64,000 nt of DNA from Neoceratodus forsteri (GCA_016271365.2 CM028129.1:433014501-433078500), one strand, 5' to 3'; numbered from the stretch's first letter, positions 21,623 through 33,515 are shown. A program made the numbers and translations. Notes: generated by a model not told the origin, from the letters alone.

Positions 21623-22297
21623 ATGCTGCAATCCCTACTACTGTGCCTCCTCCTACAATTTCCACTCTCCTCTCCTCCACCACCCCCTCTCTCTAGCCCC
21701 CATACTGGAGTCCCTTCACCACCCCTCCACTCACTTTCCACCTCTATTCCACCCCAAGAGTCACCCAGCCCACCCCATCTTGTCAACTCCTCTCTCTCCT
21801 CATCAATCCCATCCCTTTTCCCTCCCCCCATCCATTCCCTCCTACTGTCCCCAACCATTCACCCCGCTTTACTCCACTTGCACCTATTAAATTTGGAGGC
21901 TGTCCTCCGGTGCCTAAACCTTTGTGCTCCACCCTCCAGGCGCAGTCCCAGTAGATGCAAGCAATCCCCTTTTCTCACCATATCTCTACTACTGCTCCTG
22001 ACAGGCAACATTCATCCTAACCCTGGACCTTTAGTGCCCAAACAAACCACATCTGCACCACCACCCTCATCCAGCCTGCCCTCAGACTCTCTCCCCAAGG
22101 GCCTCATATATTTCACCTCAACATCAGGAGCCTCCTCCCCAAACTGGATGCCCTCACCGTCTGGGACACCCAGTACAACCCAGACATACTCTGCATCATG
22201 GAATCCTGGCTATCTGCCAAAATCCCCAACCCCTCTTTGGCCATTCCAAACTACATCCTTTACCGTCAGGACTGGGGCAAGTGAAGCGGGGGGGTAG
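21623..22297 (+). pseudogene. LINE N-terminal region with 2A-like motif
   Basis: A Pro/Ser-rich leader of about 115 residues, then a hydrophobic LLLLL stretch and NIHPNPGP (22007-22030). This matches the core of 2A-type ribosome-skipping peptides (D-V/I-E-x-N-P-G-P), except Asn and His replace Asp and Glu. 2A-like sequences at the N-terminus of APE-type LINE proteins are established knowledge. After a frameshift the endonuclease opens with 'HLNIRSLLPKLDAL' (about 22110-22150). The true start is unclear; 21623 is the first ATG of the frame. Confidence 0.7.
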
Positions 22298-22740
22298 CAC
22301 TGTACATCAGGGATTCTATTTCATGCTCCATTATGTACTGGGAATCCTGCTCTTCCTCCCATGAAACCATCATCGCTAACCTATCCTTTCCCTCACCCAA
22401 CCTCCTCTATATTGGGGTTCTGTAAGCCCCGTCAAAGACTTTATTCGACTCCCTTGTCAAGGCCATCTTTGCAATTTCCTCAAGCACTACAAATGGTGAA
22501 CTCATATTACTAGGTGACTTCAATCTTGACTAGCTCTCCTCCTCCGCCAAACCCACTGCCCTAAGGATCGAAGCTCTAAATCTCTCCCAGCTAATCCAGG
22601 AACCAACCTGTCTAAACCATCAGTCCCAAAATCACACCCTTCTGGACTGGATTTTATCCACCCATCCCCACAGGATCTCTGCATCAGGCATCTTCTCTGA
22701 TGCCCTTAGAGACCACTGTATCACTTACTGCATCCACAAA
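22100..22740 (+). pseudogene. L2-like LINE endonuclease (broken)
   Basis: Read through frame changes: 'LNIRSLLPKLDAL', 'ILCIMESWL' (the E of the catalytic ETWL motif), 'GGVALYIRDSIS', 'LLGDFNLD' near 22508-22532 and '(R)DHCITYC' near 22710. All catalytic blocks of the APE endonuclease are recognisable. Stops occur inside (for example at 22282, 22423 and 22532). Confidence 0.78.
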
Positions 22741-23626
22741 ATCCGCTCCCCGCACTCTCACCCCAAATTTATCCTCCCTCTGCACAAAGGCAATGACCCT
22801 TCTCTGCCGGGAAACTACAGGCCCATCTCGCTCCTTCTCTCCCTCGCCAAAATCCAAGAATCCCTCATGCTGTCCAAACTGTCAGATTTTCTCTCCTCCA
22901 ACAGCTCCCTCTCTCCCATTCAGTCAGGATTTAGAAAACACCACTCCACCATCACCACCTTGCTGCACATAACAGACTCAATCCTCTCAGCCATGGACAG
23001 CAGACACACCACCACCGTCATATATATCGATTTGGCGAAAGCCTTCGACTCAGTATCCCACCCTCTGCTGCTCCACAAACTGAGCTCCTTTGGCCTCGCC
23101 CAACCTGCCATCAATTGGTTCCACTCTTACCTCCAAAATAGGCAGGAATCTGTTCAAATAGGTGACACCCTCTCCCCCCCTTTCCATCCTTTCAGTTGTC
23201 CCCCAAGGCTCTATCATTGACCTCATCCTGTTCTCCCTATTCATAAACAACCTCCCCTCTACCTATCTCTCTGCTAACGTGCCTCTGTACACCGAGATGC
23301 GATCATTTATGTCTCAGGCCACTTCTACGACAGTGTTCTCCCAGATCTTCAAAATAACTTCAATAGAGTCCAGTCCTGGTTCCTGAAAAACCAGCTCAAA
23401 CTTAATGCAAAAAAACCTGTCACCATGGTCTTTGGATCTAGACAAAAGCTTGCCTCTCTACCTGCTCCCCCAGTAATCTCCACCCTGGACGGCTCTCCCC
23501 TTGAGCTGGTCCCCACCTTCAAATACCTGGGAGTCTGGCTAGACAGCCACCTCAATTTCTCCACCCACATAGAGGCCATCTGCACCAAACTCCGGCCCAA
23601 TCTTGCCATCGTCTATCACCACTAGT
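22740..23626 (+). pseudogene. L2-like LINE reverse transcriptase (broken)
   Basis: 'GNYRPISLLLSLAKIQESL', 'IQSGFRKHHSTITTLLHI', 'VIYIDLAKAFDSVSHPLL' (22867-23220), a degraded 'VPQGSI(L)' near 23205, then 'KLNAKKPVTMVFGS' and 'FKYLGVWLDSHLNF' (23425-23625). The YADD box is degraded near 23290-23315 (tyr-thr-glu-met in frame). The copy is cut at 23626 by the CR1. Confidence 0.82.
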
Positions 23627-24188
23627 GTTGGAGCCCAGTCGAGAGGGAGCAATCTTAGACCTGGTTCTCTCAAATGGAGATGAAGAGAGGATCACAGATG
23701 TAGAAGTGGGTAGCCATCTTGGAACTAGTGACCATCGAACAGTATGGTTCACAATAAACACAGCAATAGAGTCAAGCCATACAAAGGCAAAAGTACTGGA
23801 CTTTAGGAGGGCTGACTTTGCCAAAATGGGTGAGTGCCTAAAGAATGCACTAGCAAATGGGCAGGAAGGAGGGGTGGAAGAACAATGGGGAAAAATAAAA
23901 ACTGCCATCACAGAGGTAACAAGCCTTTGTGTGAAGCAAATAAACAAAACAAAACGAAGTAAGAAACCACTGTGGTTCTCAAAGGAAGTGGCAGTGAAGG
24001 TTCAAGAGAAAAAGAAAGCATTCAGGAAGTACAAGGAATCACAGAAGAAGCAGGACAGAGAACTGTATCAGTTAAAGCAAAAGGAAGCTGGGAAGGCAGT
24101 CAGAACAGCAAAGGCCCAAAATGAGGAAAAGATAGCCAACTCAGTTAAGAAGGGGGATAAAACCTTTTATAGGTACATCACGGAGTGA
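23627..24188 (+). pseudogene. CR1 endonuclease C-terminus and linker
   Basis: 187 codons open: 'ITDVEVGSHLGTSDHRTVWF' holds the catalytic SDH of the APE endonuclease, followed by the Lys-rich linker 'KKPLWFSKEVAVKVQEKKKA' and 'KKGDKTFYRYI'. It ends at a TGA at 24186 where sister copies continue. Truncated at the 5' end by reverse transcription. Confidence 0.8.
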
Positions 24189-25955
24189 AGGAAGACCAAG
24201 GGAGGGATAGTGAGGCTTAATAAAGGGAGGGAGGGTGGGCAGAGGTGACTGTGAAAAGAGAGATACTAAACAAATATTTTTGCTCAGTATTTACAAAGGA
24301 AGAGGGAGGTACCTAAAACAAACAGTAGAAACACTCTGGATACAGAAGTTGATACCAGCCCATTTACAGAAGAAAGGGTCTGAAAGAACTCTTAAAACTG
24401 AAGGTGGACAAAGCAATGGGGCCTGATGGGATTCATCCCAGAATTCTAAAGAACTAAGGGTAGAACTAGTGACACCACTGACTACCCTCTTTAACAAATC
24501 ATGGGAGGATGGGGTGGTACCGGGGACTGGAGAAGGGCAGATGTGATCCCCTTCACAAAAGTGGGAGCAAGGCAGAAGCAGGAAACTACAGACCTGTTAG
24601 TTTAACCTCAGTGGTAGGAAAATGATGGAATCACTTCTGAAGGAAAGAATTGTCAGTATCTAGAGGCCAGAGGCTCAGGACCCAAGGCAGCATGGATTAT
24701 AGCAGGAAGGTCATGCCAGACAAATCTGATAGATTTCTTTGACTAGGTGACCAAAGTAGTAGATCAGGAGGGGCTGTGGACATGGCCTACCTAGACTTTA
24801 GCAAGGCATTTGACACAGTCCACACAAAGATTAACATACAAGTTAGCCAGCCTGGGAGTGGGTCCCAAGATGACAGCCTGGGAAAGAATTGGCTGGAGAA
24901 TAGGACACAGAGAGTAATAGTAAATGGAGTCCACTCTGAAGAAAGGGGGTTACTAGTCGGGTACCACAGGGTTCAGTATTAGGATCAGTCCTCTTCAATG
25001 TCTTTATAAGCGACATTGCAGAGGGACTGGAAGGAAAAGTATGTCTCTTTGCAGATGACACAAAGATCTGCAACAGAGTTGATGCACAAGGTGGGGTGGA
25101 AAGGATGAGAAGGGACTTGGCAAGGTTAGAGGAATGGTCAAATGTATGGCAGCTTAGATTCAATGCTAAAAGTGCAAGGAATTGCACCTGGGAAACAAAA
25201 ACCAGGGAAGAGTACACAATGGGGTGAGATACTAACAACAACAAAATGGAAAGGACCTGGGGTAGTCATATCAGATGACCTAAATGTGGGCAAGCAATGT
25301 GAGAGGGCAGCAAGGAGGGCTGGGGAATACTGGGATGTGTGGGAGGCATCACCAGTAGAAAACAGGAAGTTATTATCCGTCTGTACAGACAGTTGGTGAG
25401 ACCCCATCTGGAGTACTGCGTGCAGTTCTGGAGACCCAATCTCCAAAAGACGTAGACAGGATGGAGGCTGTCCAGAGGAGGGCAATTAAAATGGTGAGGG
25501 TCTGCACTGGAAGACATATGAAGAGAGACTTAGGAGCTGAATATGTATAGCCTCGAGGAAAGGAGGGAGAGGGGACATGATAGAAACTTTCAAGTACCTC
25601 AAGGGAATCAACAAAGTCCAAGAGGGTAGCATCTTTCAAAAGAGGTATGCAAGAACAAGGGGCACAATTTGAAGATAGAAGAGGCGGCTCAGAGGTAATT
25701 TAAGGAAGTATTTTTTCACAGAGAGAGTTGTGGATGCATGGAACGGCCTTCCGGAGGGGGTTGTGGAGTCAAAAACAGTGGTGGAATTCAAGCATGCATG
25801 GGACAGTCATAAGGCAATTCTAGGGGGTGGGGGTAGGAAGAAGTAGGCTGCTGGTTAACTAGGATCTACAGCTTATCCATTAGGTAGGGAAATGGGCAGA
25901 CTGGGTGGGCCAAGCGGTCCTTATCTGCCGTCAAAATCTATGTTTCTATGTTTCT
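24189..25955 (+). pseudogene. CR1 reverse transcriptase and 3' end (broken)
   Basis: RT blocks in changing frames: 'DKAMGPDGIHPRILK' near 24410, 'WRRADVIPFTKVGA' near 24530, 'QHGFIAGRSCQTNLIDFFD' type near 24690-24745, 'LDFSKAFDT' at 24791, 'LFADDTKI' near 25050, 'EYCVQFWRPNLQKDVDRMEA' type near 25415-25470, and the final '[17 protein letters not shown]' near 25740-25790. Many single-base indels. The 3' UTR is short. Confidence 0.85.
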
Positions 25956-26839
25956 GTTTCACAAAGCTAGCCTTTCCCTTCCCACCCGCAGCGAACTTGT
26001 ACGTAAAACAATCTTGCCAGTACTAGACTACGTGGACATCATACGGTACGGCTCCAACCTCGTCCCTCTCCAAACTTAACATCCTACTCAACTCATTCTG
26101 TCATTTTGCCACTGCCTCCCCCCCATTTACTCATCATTGCCCCCTTTACACAACTCTCTCCCTGGCTCCACTCTCCCGCAGTAGAACCATCCATAGTGCC
26201 TCCCTGATAGCTAAATACTGGTTAGGCTCCCTGCCCCCTACCTCACCTCCCGTCTTGCACCAGCCAACTCCCTAGGCTACTCCGTCTGCCACAGGGACGC
26301 CCGCACTTTCAACCTCCCTCGCCCCACACTGCTTCCGGTCAAGCTGCCTTTTGATACCGTCTCCCCCTCCTTTGGAACAACCTCCCACCCATCCTTCACC
26401 AGGCCTCCTCCCTCTCAACAGCTAAACAATTCCTCAGGCTCCTTCCTCCTCTCCTTGCCAAAGACGCTCCACGGGACCCACCCCAACACGGGCCTAATCC
26501 CACACTAGGAGGCCTCAGATGGTCAATATTGTATACGCTAACCTCAAACTATACTAAATTCCTGCATCTCTACTGTACAATTCCTGTGCTTGTTTATACC
26601 ATACTGCAAAAATAAAAGTTTGTATTGTAGCTCTGGATGTTGTACTTACTGTCTGTAACCAAAATTGTTGTACATAGTGTCTGTAACAAACAATTGTTGT
26701 ACTTTTTTCTGCATAACTTCTGTGTACACCTTGTACCCGGATCGCACCTGGAGATGAGCCTCAGCTCAGTGTGCCTTTCCCGGTCACCAATTTTAAATAA
26801 AATAAATAAAATAATATTATGGAGTTATTGAATGCCCAA

Positions 26840-29200
26840 TTCAGATTGGAGAAGGTGCACCTTGATCCTCCATCCCCCCCCCCCCATCCTCCCCCGTCCA
26901 AATAAAGTCAGAGTCAATAACTGGGTCTAGGTTTTCTATGATGGTACACCACTGCTTCAGCCAGTATATGATGCCCACAATATTGAGTCTTTCCATCTTA
27001 AAAAGGATAGTGATGACCTTGATAGTCAGCCTGTTAAAAGGAATTGTCATGAATAGAGACCAGACTGGAGAATCCTTCAAGCCAGACTGGGATTTGAAGA
27101 TAATATCATAAAAGATATCCCCCACTGAATGGATTGAAGCAAAGATTTCTGATGTAAAGAATCCCATTTCTGCTTTCTGGAGGGTGTGAGCCATGAATAT
27201 CCAGTCTGGAAGACCCACCATACCACTCTCATCGTGTAGTCACACCACATTTATGCACTTTGCAGGTTCGGATGGAGACTTAAAAAAGTCTGAGTACCTT
27301 TTCTGGTCATGGAGAGAAGAAGGGACCCCTGTGACAGGGGACAGAACTTAGGCTGATGCAAGGATGCTTTAGGCTGTGGAGAATCAGACTGTGAGATCCC
27401 AGGCTTGGGGGGCGACCGCTTGCATCTTTTTCTGTTTCTGAAGAAACCCTGCTCCCATCATCAGGAAAGTCCATCTGAGCTAAACCTGGCAGAATAATAC
27501 TGCCCCAGTTCAGAGAGTCACTGGACCAAACTGTCTCCATAGGCACCCCAGCAGCTGGACTGGCTGGCAAGGATGGGGGGGTCCAATCCTAGAGAGAAGA
27601 CCTTTGGGGGTGCCATCAATTAGCTGAGGAGCTGTACCACCAGCCAACTGGACACTGGTGTCGGGGATACCAGGTGAGATTTCGAATACACCAGGGCCAC
27701 TGTCTGGGCCAGAATTGGGTAAAATAGGCTCCTTACTAAAACTAAAGGAGTTAGGAATGTCCAGTGCAAAAGGGGGGTGAGACCCACTAGACCTCACTCC
27801 AAATGAATCCTTATCTAGAGAAACTGACTGAATACATATGGAGGGGTGATCTGGGGCAGTGGAATCAGCATGAGAGCAGTCCATGCTTTCCTCCATGGTA
27901 CGCTTAACACTGCTCCATTTTCCAGCACAATTATGGGCATAAGTAAAGTTACAGAGCCACACCATAATGAAAAGGAGCCGGGGCTCCAGCCAGCCCCATC
28001 ATCCATTCTTTCCCAACACATGTGCAAGAGAGCCTGTGCCGCATCATGTGAGTGAAATTGGGAAGTGTCAGGAGGTTTTGAAGAACCTTATTTTGCATGT
28101 CCATTATTTTGTTTCCTAGTCATCTTTGGGATGTACAGACCAACAGCAAAATGTGGCAAGGAAATAGCAGTGTTAACTTGGGTATGTTCTGCAGCTGCTG
28201 GTGTCTCATTGACATCGGGAGCTTCAGCAGTCATCTCAGGTGGTCATAGCATCATGGCACCAGCTGAGCAACTCATAGCAATAGCTGCTCCACTTAATGA
28301 GTTGTCAGTGAGCACAGGCAGCTGGGCAGAGGCACTCATCCCCAAGGTGTCTACATCATTATTTCCTCCACAGGCAAATGTAACATAGCTAACATAAGTG
28401 TTTCCAGAGCATAGCAGACTATTGTCCATTTAGCTCACCATCATTTCAGTGTCTATATGTAGGTGCATTTTTAATATTGTAAGTTGAAGTAAGCTTAGTA
28501 TCTGAGACAGTACCTTCTGATCCTACCCAGAGTCATATTTTCAGCTTCTCAAACATACAGCATTCTTCCTTCTCTGCTATTAAATGCAGCAAAGCTGATT
28601 TCCTGGCTTGTAACTGTAAATCCGACAGCTGATCTTCCCAATCCTACTCCAAAAGCAGAGGCAAGGAGCACAATTCCAGCACAGTACTTCTAGGGTCAGG
28701 AGAGGTAACTTCAGGAGCATGTTGCAGCATTCTGTTCACAGTTACCCACAGCAACAGGAACAACTCTGGTGGTCTCCACGAAGTCAGGACCATCAGTAAA
28801 GGCAAAAGCAGTATCCAAACCAGCATTAGCCTCAGCAGTAACGGGTGTTTACTGCAAACACTGTCAGAATCATTCAAAGATTTTTCAGAGTTCAGGACCA
28901 GTATAACAGTAGCACCAGCACTGGGTACAGCAGCAGAGCAGCCTGGGCACTGGGGGCCTTCCTCATTACACTGGGGAGGGAAGGGAAGCAATCTCCTCCA
29001 CCCGGGACAGCATATCAGTTTCCTCCACCCCGGGTTCCTCCATCTCCCAACCAGGAAGCAGCAAGGGCCCCCTGCACAACTGACACAAAAGCCACACACC
29101 CGCTCCAGAGGGGTGGGTGCTAGACTGAGAAAAGCTGGCACACGTGGAGGTCGGTACTCAGGCACCATGTAGCAGAGTGCTGTCATACACAAAAAATAAG
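26840..29200 (-). pseudogene. L1 (Tx1-like) 5' part with ORF1 remnant (minus)
   Basis: The minus strand reads from about 29200 down to 26840. The 5' part is GC-rich and has no certain frame. A Ser/Pro/Asp-rich region follows (28440-27510; for example 'SGSHPPFALDIPNSFSFSKE'), then 27221-26841 with 'PVWSLFMTIPFNRLTIKVITI' and 'WTGED'. Such an acidic Ser-rich N-terminus plus a beta-alpha RNA-binding core matches Tx1-like L1 ORF1 proteins, which coat the L1 RNA. The C-terminal zinc knuckle is missing. The CCCCCCCCCC run at 26877 marks the 3' truncation. The family call is moderately sure, the limits are not. Confidence 0.5.
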
Positions 29201-29214
29201 CAACATCAAGGAAG

Positions 29215-29424
29215 TGTCTGCCAAATGTTCAAATGTATTGCTCTAGCAAATTGTTTGAGACCACATGATTAGCAGACTTCAGAATATAGACTAAGATTTT
29301 TGGACAGGGCTATGCACCAGACGTGTTGGAAGAGGCATATTTCAAAGCCAGAAACACTGACTGGGCTATGCTGCTAAAACCAAAAACAACAGACCACAAT
29401 GTCACCCAACCAGTCAATCTATAC
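29215..29424 (+). pseudogene. PLE coding remnant of the upstream unit
   Basis: Homologous to 31940-32095 in the downstream unit: both contain AGATTTTTGGACAGGG, then a GGAAGAGGCA and AAACACTG(G/A)C stretch, then GTCACCC(A/C)... before diverging. Here the coding sequence jumps directly to the terminal repeat at 29425, so the endonuclease was lost in this unit. Confidence 0.7.
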
Positions 29425-30465
29425 TATATATCCTTTCCAGTAATAGCAATTAATTCACAGTTTTTATTTGTAATACCCTGGTTTTTTTCCCTATCTATTT
29501 GCTCTTCTTCTTCTCCCTTCATCTTTCTTTCCCTCCTACCTTCCCCCATTTTCTCACTTTCTGTCAACTAGTGTCATTTTCTGTGATGCTTTCACTTCAC
29601 ACCATTTCTTATTAGGTTTTAGCACCATCTTCAAGCAACTACCTATTTTTTTCCCTATCAATATACTAATATCTTCCAACTTTCCATTCATTGTATTTTC
29701 ATTTTGCTTTGGGTGTCTTTTCCCCAGGGTCGCTTTTAGTAATATTGTTTGCTTCAGCCCTGTTATCAAACAGAGCATCAATGTTTTTTCCATTCATCTT
29801 ACATTCGACGACACAGCTTTGAGTTTTCGTTACATACCTGTTGGATGTTTAGCTGACATAAATACACAAGCACTCAGAGCCCCCCCCCCCGATCCTTGTT
29901 CTCATTACATAGATTCCATCATCTTTATTAATTAGATTATTCTGACTTTTCTTAGTGTACCATCTCCCACCCCACCCCTGTCATTCTTGTTTCCCCCCTT
30001 TTCTGGCAAGTTTCCAGTCCACTTGGACTCTTTACTTCCATAATTCCTCTCGGCCTTGCCTACCTTCCATATCTCTCTTGCTGTTCTTTCCTACTGTCCA
30101 CTGTGTTGTACTACACAGATTCATGCCTTTCATTATATATAGCCATTTTTATGTTTGAGCTGTTTTGTTGTGTATCACTAATTGTTGCTTTCTTTTGCAC
30201 TTACAGTAGATTTTTTTTTTGTGTATTAATACAAGGGACACATAATAATTGCAATTTGTTTAGCCAACATTTGTCTATGGGTTCCAGCAGTAATATTCCA
30301 CTGTGTCTTTAACCTTCCTGTATGTACGAAAAACAGCTGGCCCTTTGACTCCACCCCCTGATGAGGCATCACACCTTGGATGCGAAGCACTGTTTTGTTT
30401 TTTTTGACACTGTTCTCCAACAGTTCTCTAGGGCAATAAATGTGAACATTTGGTAGACACTTTTG
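29425..30465 (+). repeat. PLE terminal repeat (pLTR), upstream copy
   Basis: Matches 34035-34317 plus 35596-36290 across its length. Shared landmarks are CTTTCCAG(T/C)A(A/G)TAGCA, ATATCTTCCAACTTTCCAT, ACACAGCTTTGAGTTTT, CATCATCTTTATTAATT and ACTCCACCCCCTGA. It contains a hammerhead-like motif near its 3' end (30357-30393). Confidence 0.8.
30352..30400 (+). ncRNA. Degenerate hammerhead-like motif in PLE terminal repeat
   Basis: CCCUGAUGAGGCAUC, an 8-nt loop, then GAUGCGAAGC: the CUGAUGA core, a 5-bp stem II (GCAUC/GAUGC) and GAAG instead of GAAA. Hammerhead motifs in PLE terminal repeats are established. This copy has a substituted GAAA box and no clear stem III, so it is likely inactive. Confidence 0.45.
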
Positions 30466-30899
30466 ATTGTTATCGCCCCTTTGACATTATGTGTCTGTAT
30501 ATATATCATGGTTTATTTGGCCCAACATCAATTATATATGTCTGCACATCCATTCAGTACATACTCTCTGTTAGAAGTACTGTCACTTTAAGTACAGTAT
30601 TGGCGAAATGGAATTTTTGGCAAGGCTGATTGTGACATTGATGTATCCCATGCTAGTTTAATAGCATAGAGTGAGGCTCTTTAACATCTCAGTATGGCCT
30701 ATGGTTGGATTATTTTATTTGATTATTGCAATAAAGAAATTGGATCAAATAGAATAACTAGTTTACTGGAATGTGGATACTATAGGTATTATGAAACTAT
30801 GATGGAGTGCAGGCAACTGGTGGTGAAGGGTGCTTTCTTTAAATAGTAAATGGATTTGTACAAATAAGTATCTTTGAAACTGAAGGGACAAAATATTCT
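30466..30899. other. PLE 5' region, no readable domain
   Basis: AT-rich sequence between the upstream terminal repeat and the RT. The N-terminal part of the PLE ORF should lie here, but only short frames remain and I cannot recognise motifs. Confidence 0.35.
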
Positions 30900-30907
30900 C
30901 CCTATAT

Positions 30908-31920
30908 ATGAAACAGCAGAGGGTGTCCTCATGTTTTTGGCACGTAGATGTGACCAATACATCCACAACAGAGTGGGCCCAGACCCTACCAGGCCATTAC
31001 AAATTCAGATTTGTGAATTTCTCAGTCAAGCCTATATCAATAAGTAGATTAATGCAAATGAGAGATTACACAAAGATTCTGACCCCTACCATTCCTACTA
31101 TATATGTACTGCCAAAAATTCATAAGGACCAGACAAGTCACCCCCCCCCCCGGGCATCCAATCATATCTGATTGAGGGTTACTGACTGAAACAATTTCCA
31201 TCTCTGTTAACTTGTTTTGCAGAAAATGGTCATTACTTTACCATCATATATTAGGGACTCCATGGACATACTTAGAAAGCTGGAGGAGTTGGTCTGGTCC
31301 AATAAATTTGTATGGTTTTGTAGATATGCCACCTCTCTTTGCATCTCCAATGGTTATAATTTGGGTTTGTATGCTTAAGAGTTTTTCTTCAGAATTTGAA
31401 GACTTCATCAGATTTCCTTTCAGAGTTCATACCGAATGCAGTACAGTTCATTCTAACTTCTAATTATTTCCTTTTCAATGGGAAATTTTATCAACAAGTT
31501 CAGGGGATGATCATGGGGACTGCCATGGTTCCCTCCTATGCCAACCTTTTTTTTGGAGTTGGTGGGAAATAGCCATGGTGTTCAGCCATGACCGTAAACC
31601 ATATCTGCCCCAGATCAATTTCTGGGGTAGATATATAGATGATATTATCATCATATGAAGTGGCACAACTGAGTCAGCACTGGCAATTTGTTGATTTTCT
31701 TAATCAAAACGACACTGTCATAAATGTTACCTGTAAACTTGATCCTATGCAAAGCAGCTTTTTGGACTTCATTTTTTCAGCACTACCCAATCAAGAAATA
31801 GAAACAAAAACTTTCCGCAAACCCTCCTCAAGCAACATTCTTTTGGTGGCCCAGAGTGCATATCCACCCACATTTAAAAGGGGCATCCCCATTGGCCAGT
31901 TCCTAAGGTTATGAAGAAAC
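30908..31920 (+). pseudogene. PLE reverse transcriptase (broken)
   Basis: 30908-31171 ends in 'IYVLPKIHKDQTSHPPPRAS', the signature block (PKIHK...PGRPI) of Penelope-type RTs. 31212-31463 carries the following core strands. 31500-31560 preserves a degraded 'GTAM..SYAN' type block. 31639-31914 holds 'SFLDFIFSALPNQEIETKTF' and 'AYPPTFKRGIPIGQFLRL', the conserved region after the catalytic box. The catalytic YxDD equivalent near 31625-31650 reads GRYIDDII across a frame change. At least three stops. The enzyme primes on nicked DNA in intact elements. Confidence 0.82.
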
Positions 31921-32274
31921 TGCTCATCTTTATTGCCACATGATGAGCAGTCTTGGGGACTTAGACAAAGATTTTTGGACAGGGGCTATACACCATAAGT
32001 GCCGGAAGAGGCACATTCCAAAGTCAGAAACACTGGCCGGGCAAACCTGTTAAAACTAAAAACAACAGATCCCAACGTCACCCAGCCAGTCAATCTAATA
32101 TTAGAATACAATCGGCTTACCCCCCCCCCCAACATTGTGAACATTGTAAATGCCCGTTGACACATTTTACAAGGTGATCCAGACCTCCAGTCTGACCTTA
32201 GCAATCTACCTAGAATTTCATGCAGGTATGCCAACCATTTGGTAGATTTTGTATCCCAGTTTCTATACAGAAAA

Positions 32275-33515
32275 GAATCTTTCCCAGCCACATCCCTTGT
32301 CTCCTTCCGCCAGCTACTGGAAATTACAGCAGCCTGACTATGAAATCTCAGGTGTCTGCTGTTGTACTGTCCTCTTTTCACCATCTGAGGAACATCGCCT
32401 GGATTAGGCACCTGGTCCCTCCTGGCGATCTGCCTACTTTGGTCCATGCTTTTATGACTACTGTAATGCCCTCTACCTAGGGCTACTGGGGGTTGAGATA
32501 TGCCAACTGCAGCTAGTGCAGAATGTGACAGTCAGGTCAGGGGTGTAGCTAGGGATTTCAGATCTGCACACCAAGTGGACTCACTGCTACCCCACCCCTC
32601 CTTGTTAGGGTGAGTTTACCCACCCCTGGGGTGTAGCCAGACAATATACAAATGTACACCAGGACCATGTTTGTTGCCTCATTTGTCACAATAAATACAA
32701 CTTTTGTATCTCATGACAGTGGTTGTTGCCATGCATGGGTAAATACAAATGCCATGCATTGCTCCCTAAGACACCCACATACCAGCCCAGACCCTGTAAA
32801 GTTGTATTGTCCTTGGGATGCAAAGAGAATATTAGTGACTAGTCCTTCTAGTTCTGACTCCTGTGAATAAAATTACAGCAAGGTTCAGTATTTCTTTAAT
32901 TTTCATGGAAAAAGGAAGCAGTTCTGAGCCTATTTGCTACCCCCCTTAAATAAAATTGCACATCACGGAGTGCTTGGAGTATGCCTGCCTACACCCTTGA
33001 GTCAGGTTGTTGACTGGCTTACCTCGATCCTCCCATATCACACCTGTGCTCCATGATCTGCACTGGCTGCCAGTCTACTGGTGGTTCACCTTCAAGGTCA
33101 GGCTACTGACCTATAAAGTCCTACATGGTCAGGGACCGCGCTACCTGCAAGACCTTCTTCGCCCTTACTGCCCTTCTCATCCTGTCTGCTCCACCGATGA
33201 GGGATTGCTAGAGATTCCCAGGGTTTGACTTAAAACAGCGGGTGATCACTTTTTCGCTTTTGTGGCCCCAACCCTGTGGACATCTCAGCCTCATTGGGTT
33301 AGAGAGTGCCTGACCATGGAAAGCTTTAAATTTGCTTTAAAAACATATCTTTTTGCTACGGCTTTTCCAGGCCCTGCATAGTCTATAATTAGCATATATT
33401 TTAGAGATATTCTGTTACACTTTGTGGTTTTAGTCTTTGTTTTTATAACTTATTATAAAGTGCTTTAATCATCTCTGGAATTGCACTATATAAATAAAGT
33501 TGACTTGACTTGACT
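32275..33515 (+). mobile_element. L2-clade LINE 3' end nested in the PLE
   Basis: 5'-truncated C-terminus of a LINE: 'HLRNIAWIRHL' and 'LVHAFMTTVM' (32330-32480), then after a hAT insertion 'SHITPVLHDLHWLPV', 'KVRLLTYKVLHGQGPRYLQDLL' (across 33007-33228) and 'LKTYLFATAFPG' near 33340. The tail 'GCACTATATAAATAAA' with (TTGAC)n repeats (33484-33515) is the classic L2-type 3' end. It separates the PLE RT from its endonuclease, so it inserted later than the PLE. Confidence 0.85.
32538..32999. mobile_element. Non-autonomous hAT element, 462 bp
   Basis: Begins CAGGGGTGTAGCTAGG and ends GCCTACACCCTTG, giving hAT-like inverted termini CARGGGTGTAG. It is flanked by a perfect 8-bp target duplication AGTCAGGT (32530-32537 and 33000-33007). 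Taking out the element and one duplication rejoins the LINE reading frame exactly (QNVTVRLLTG...). No transposase. The termini, the 8-bp duplication and the restored host frame all agree. Confidence 0.88.

Larger units (their letters stand above)
23627..25955 (+). mobile_element. CR1 LINE (+), nested, 5'-truncated
   Basis: Begins inside the endonuclease ('LEPSREGAILDLVLSNGD') and runs to the CR1 terminus, which ends in repeated CTATGTTT octamers (25937-25955). The linker and RT are readable: 'VDMAYLDFSKAFDTVHTK' near 24775, 'GVPQGSVLG(S)' type near 24960, 'VCLFADDTKICNRV' near 25040, and the C-terminal 'VRPHLEYCVQFW' near 25395. Sequence identity with the minus-strand copy at 36724-39845 is very high by eye, so both come from one recent subfamily. 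CR1 leaves no clear target duplication, as usual. Confidence 0.9.
21460..26815 (+). mobile_element. L2-like LINE (+), split by a CR1
   Basis: The 5' part (21460-23626) holds a Pro/Ser-rich N-terminus, a 2A-like motif, an endonuclease and an RT up to the thumb. The 3' part (about 25956-26815) carries the C-terminal remnant and a tail ending GGTCACCAATTTTAAATAAAA with (TAAA)n. A CR1 (23627-25955) separates them. There is an internal deletion near 22740: the endonuclease end (DHCITYC) is followed almost at once by the RT start (LPLHKGNDPSLPGNYRPISLL), so the linker is missing. Stops and frameshifts are numerous. It is dead. Confidence 0.85.

Noticed and set aside
18447..21696. Proline-rich repetitive ORFs over 18447-21696
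   Set aside because: Products of the 78-bp minisatellite; same reason, and the frames shift between units.
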